NCBI GenBank assembly: GCA_050014815.1
Contig: JBEKCP010000282.1
Span: 1-7,683, forward strand
Direction of reading: 5' to 3'
DNA from: JBEKCP01 sp050014815
GTDB taxonomy: Bacteria; Planctomycetota; Planctomycetia; Pirellulales; Thermoguttaceae
Length of the DNA: 7,683 bases
Shown here one piece after another: positions 6,262-7,683 of this stretch. The notes beneath the pieces were generated by a model that was not told where the DNA came from, made no database searches, and saw only the letters and a list, made by a program, of their open reading frames with translations. The translations under genes and the position numbers were made by a program. Within the stretch, counting starts at the first letter, position 1. Each line of letters begins with the position of its first letter.

Positions 6262-6456
6262 AAACGCATTGCGTCCCAAGAAGTGATTGACTTTCTCTCG
6301 CAAATGCTGAGACATCATCGCCGTCGCCATTTAGTCGTGGTCATGGACAACGCACCACCGCATGTATCTCAGAAGACAATGGCGTATATCGACGGCCAGC
6401 CTCGTCTTCACGTCTTCAACCTACCCCAATACTCCCCGGACTGGAATCCAGGCGAG
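6262..6456 (+). mobile_element. IS630-family transposase remnant (C-terminal part of the DDE domain)
   Basis: The translated stretch KRIASQEVIDFLSQML, then HLVVVMDNAPPHVSQK, then LHVFNLPQYSPDWNPGE is the end of the catalytic domain of IS630/Tc1-type transposases. The second catalytic Asp lies in MDNAPPH and the Glu is the last residue of NPGE. The domain before this point, including the first catalytic Asp and the DNA-binding part, is absent; a stop codon at 6241-6243 closes the frame upstream. The usual tail after NPxE is replaced by glycosyltransferase sequence. It therefore cannot be an active transposase. No terminal inverted repeats or TA target duplication could be recognised. Confidence 0.85.
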
Positions 6457-7176
6457 ATGGACGGAGATGCCTACTGCGTTGCGGACCCGGCCCCGCTGTT
6501 CAATCTCCTGGACATCGCGGGTTTTGCTTACTGGTCGTCGATTCCGTGGAAGCGAAGCCCGCTACTGGACTCGGAGGTCCTGCGCGGGAAACCGTGGCAG
6601 CCGCACGTCCAGGGGGGGCATTGGGTGGCCGATCTGTCCCAGGTATGGCGGGAACTGCTCTTGGCCCGATGGCTCGACAATAACTCGGCATTCTGGTATT
6701 CCTTGATGCGACTCGGGGATGAGGACGTGTGGACGCTGATTTGGTCATGCCTCCAAAACAATAAGCAGATGGTGGTCGACCGCTGCTGGGTTGGGCCGGG
6801 CTGCGTGTGCAACTGGAATGGGATCGCCCATATCGTCCATCGGGTGCGGGCCAAGCTATACCGCGGGACCACGCCGCGGAGAATCAGCAAGTGGCCGCAT
6901 GAAGATGAGGTATTTCGCCTATTCCATCAACTCGACTCAGGGTATCGCGCCAAGGTGATGAGCGAGCAGATTAGAAACACTCCCCAGGCAAGGCGGGAGT
7001 TGAGGCGAAGCCAGATAACGCGTACGGGATGCTGTTGTGGACAGCCTAGCTTCTGCTCATGGACCAGCGGGCGATCCGCCAGCGGCAGATTTTCCTGTAC
7101 CGGACCCGCGGGACACGGCGGCCAGTCGCCTCCGCCCCCTGCGGCGGCTGCGGTGGTAATCGTTTCCAGAAAATGA
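6283..7176 (+). pseudogene. Chimeric open frame: transposase tail fused to N-truncated glycosyltransferase
   Basis: A single open frame of 297 codons begins at a GTG (6283) with no visible ribosome binding site. Residues 1-58 are an IS630 transposase end. Residues 59 to about 215 are the central and C-terminal parts of a glycosyltransferase. From about residue 250 (CCCGQPSFCSWTSG to the end, with a PPPPAAAA run) the sequence no longer looks like protein, so the true end of the glycosyltransferase is probably near 7000. The fusion has no frameshift or stop at the join. I treat it as a pseudogene because both partners lack their N-terminal halves, but expression of the chimera cannot be excluded. 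A gene caller would probably report it as one protein. Confidence 0.7.
6457..7010 (+). pseudogene. Glycosyltransferase fragment, MNN1 / putative mannosyltransferase-like
   Basis: MDGDAYCVADPAPLFNLLD (chimera residues 59-77) matches the DxD metal-nucleotide site followed by RDPxxLF that is typical of nucleotide-sugar glycosyltransferases. HVQGGHWVADLSQVWRELLL (108-127) and GDEDVWTLIW (145-154) correspond to the ESGQxxxDKxxxWxxLLLA and GDKDTFxLAW blocks of the putative mannosyltransferase family (MNN1-like). IVHRVRAKLY (184-193) matches the late conserved His-Arg segment. An intact enzyme would transfer a sugar, probably from an NDP-sugar, to a glycan. Everything upstream of the DxD site, including the nucleotide-binding first half, is missing and replaced by the transposase tail. 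The first codon of the fragment is an in-frame ATG at 6457, but it lacks a ribosome binding site. Family assignment is from motif recall. Confidence 0.65.
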
Positions 7177-7255
7177 TGATTGGGCTTTCCCGTCCGCGAC
7201 CCGATGAAGGTCGAGCTGATCGAGCGCACCCTCTGTCGCCATAAGGCGTGAGGTC

Positions 7256-7273
7256 CCCGGTACACCTACCGGG
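7256..7273. repeat. 7-bp perfect hairpin CCCGGTA-CACC-TACCGGG
   Basis: CCCGGTA (7256-7262) and TACCGGG (7267-7273) pair perfectly around a 4-base loop. A C-rich run follows on the plus strand, so this is not a typical intrinsic terminator. It lies 80 bp after the chimeric frame ends. Confidence 0.5.
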
Positions 7274-7298
7274 CAGGCCCCCCCACAGCCCCTACCAC

Positions 7299-7335
7299 GA
7301 CGCTTGACTAGCGTCCCCCCGGATTTTTCATTTTT
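7299..7335 (+). terminator. Terminator-like hairpin and T-rich tail
   Basis: GACGCT (7299-7304) pairs with AGCGTC (7310-7315) around TGACT. It is followed by CCCCCGG and then two runs of five T in ATTTTTCATTTTT (7323-7335). The T-tract begins eight bases after the stem, farther than usual for an intrinsic terminator, and the stem is only six pairs. It could end a transcript through the chimeric frame. The TTTTTCATTTTT motif may instead be just another intergenic repeat. Confidence 0.3.
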
Positions 7336-7469
7336 ACGATGTAGTGCGCACAATGTATATGCTGAGAGCCCGCTACGGGGCGATCGACGTTGTTGTCGAA
7401 CCGTTCGTTACACGCGCGCCTGAACAGGTCAGACGATGCCTTACTCCAGCGTTACCCACGCAAAAAACG

Positions 7470-7587
7470 GCTGCCGTGGCAGGACCAAGCTCGGGAAAGC
7501 ACAAGTGCCAATTCAATATAGTAGGGTCGGTTTGGCACGGAGAGAGGCTCCTGGGAGACCTTCCCGTCATCTGCCTGCCACGGCAGC
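7470..7587. repeat. 118-bp nested inverted-repeat element with 14-bp perfect ends
   Basis: GCTGCCGTGGCAGG at 7470-7483 is exactly inverted at 7574-7587. Each end is itself a small palindrome (CTGCC-GT-GGCAG). Inside, GTGCCAA at 7505-7511 pairs with TTGGCAC at 7532-7538 around 20 bases. The nested symmetry resembles a small non-autonomous element or a structured RNA segment. No flanking target duplication is evident and no protein is encoded. Confidence 0.6.
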
Positions 7588-7593
7588 GTGTTC

Positions 7594-7627
7594 GATTTTG
7601 GATTTTGGATTTGCGATTTTGGATTTG
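7594..7627. repeat. GATTTTG heptamer tandem array
   Basis: Five head-to-tail units of seven bases (GATTTTG, GATTTTG, GATTTGC, GATTTTG, GATTTG) are followed by degenerate T/G-rich sequence to about 7657. Arrays of this ATTTTGG type are familiar in intergenic DNA of planctomycetes and some other bacteria. The abrupt AT-rich composition contrasts with the GC-rich genes to the left. Confidence 0.7.
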
Positions 7628-7667
7628 TTTGAAGTTTGGTGCTTCGGATTTGGCGATTCTCCCCCGC

Positions 7668-7683
7668 CCCTAAATCCCTAAAT
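7668..7683. repeat. CCCTAAAT tandem repeat, cut by window end
   Basis: Two exact copies of CCCTAAAT (7668-7675 and 7676-7683) end at the window edge and may continue beyond it. They directly follow the heptamer array, as if both belonged to one composite intergenic repeat. Confidence 0.55.

Larger units (their letters stand above)
7177..7683. other. Gene-free region rich in hairpins and simple repeats
   Basis: No reading frame here has family motifs, a credible start or protein-like composition. The stretch contains a 7-bp hairpin (7256-7273), a terminator-like structure (7299-7335), a nested inverted repeat (7470-7587), a heptamer array (7594-7627) and an octamer repeat cut by the window edge (7668-7683). 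The part from 7336 to 7469 shows nothing I can name. Confidence 0.55.

Noticed and set aside
7057..7353. 98-codon minus-strand frame starting MCALHRKNEK
   Set aside because: No motif, no ribosome binding site, Arg/Gly-rich composition, and it covers the hairpins and part of the non-coding tail.
7594..7683. CRISPR-like array
   Set aside because: The units are 7-8 bp with no spacers. This is a simple tandem repeat, not a CRISPR array.

Overview
The window looks like a piece of a GC-rich bacterial chromosome, most likely a planctomycete. That placement is an inference. It rests on the run of large, unusual secreted carbohydrate-related proteins, weak ribosome binding sites, many short palindromic intergenic elements with a GGGGACAG/TGTCCCC core, and GATTTTG / CCCTAAAT repeats of a kind common in planctomycete intergenic DNA. 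No taxonomic marker gene is present.

Positions 1-5930 hold three consecutive genes on the minus strand. In transcription order they are a secreted alpha/beta hydrolase with a C-terminal Ig-like domain (4191-5930), a 1023-residue exported heparinase II/III-like protein (984-4055), and the first 280 codons of a secreted protein rich in predicted beta structure that runs off the left edge (1-840). The shared orientation, short gaps and shared export signals suggest one secreted polysaccharide-degradation operon. A weak promoter candidate lies near 6130. Each of the two intergenic gaps is largely filled by an inverted-repeat element of about 95-100 bp. The one at 4090-4190 is bounded by a perfect 9-bp direct repeat that copies the end of the upstream gene, as expected of a small transposed element. 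A third palindrome, of the widespread CCCTCTCCC..GGGAGAGGG type, sits in frame inside the left-edge gene.

Positions 5931-6261 are non-coding and hold the leader of the operon, with a 13-bp hairpin. Positions 6262-7176 on the plus strand are genetic debris. The last part of an IS630-family DDE transposase is fused, without a frame break, to a glycosyltransferase (MNN1 / putative mannosyltransferase-like) that has lost its N-terminus. Positions 7177-7683 contain no convincing gene. They hold a terminator-like hairpin, a nested inverted repeat with 14-bp ends, a GATTTTG heptamer array and a CCCTAAAT repeat cut by the window edge.

I found no RNA gene, CRISPR array or recognisable defence or biosynthetic system. 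The most interesting material is repeat biology (small elements inserted between and inside operon genes) and the transposase-glycosyltransferase chimera.
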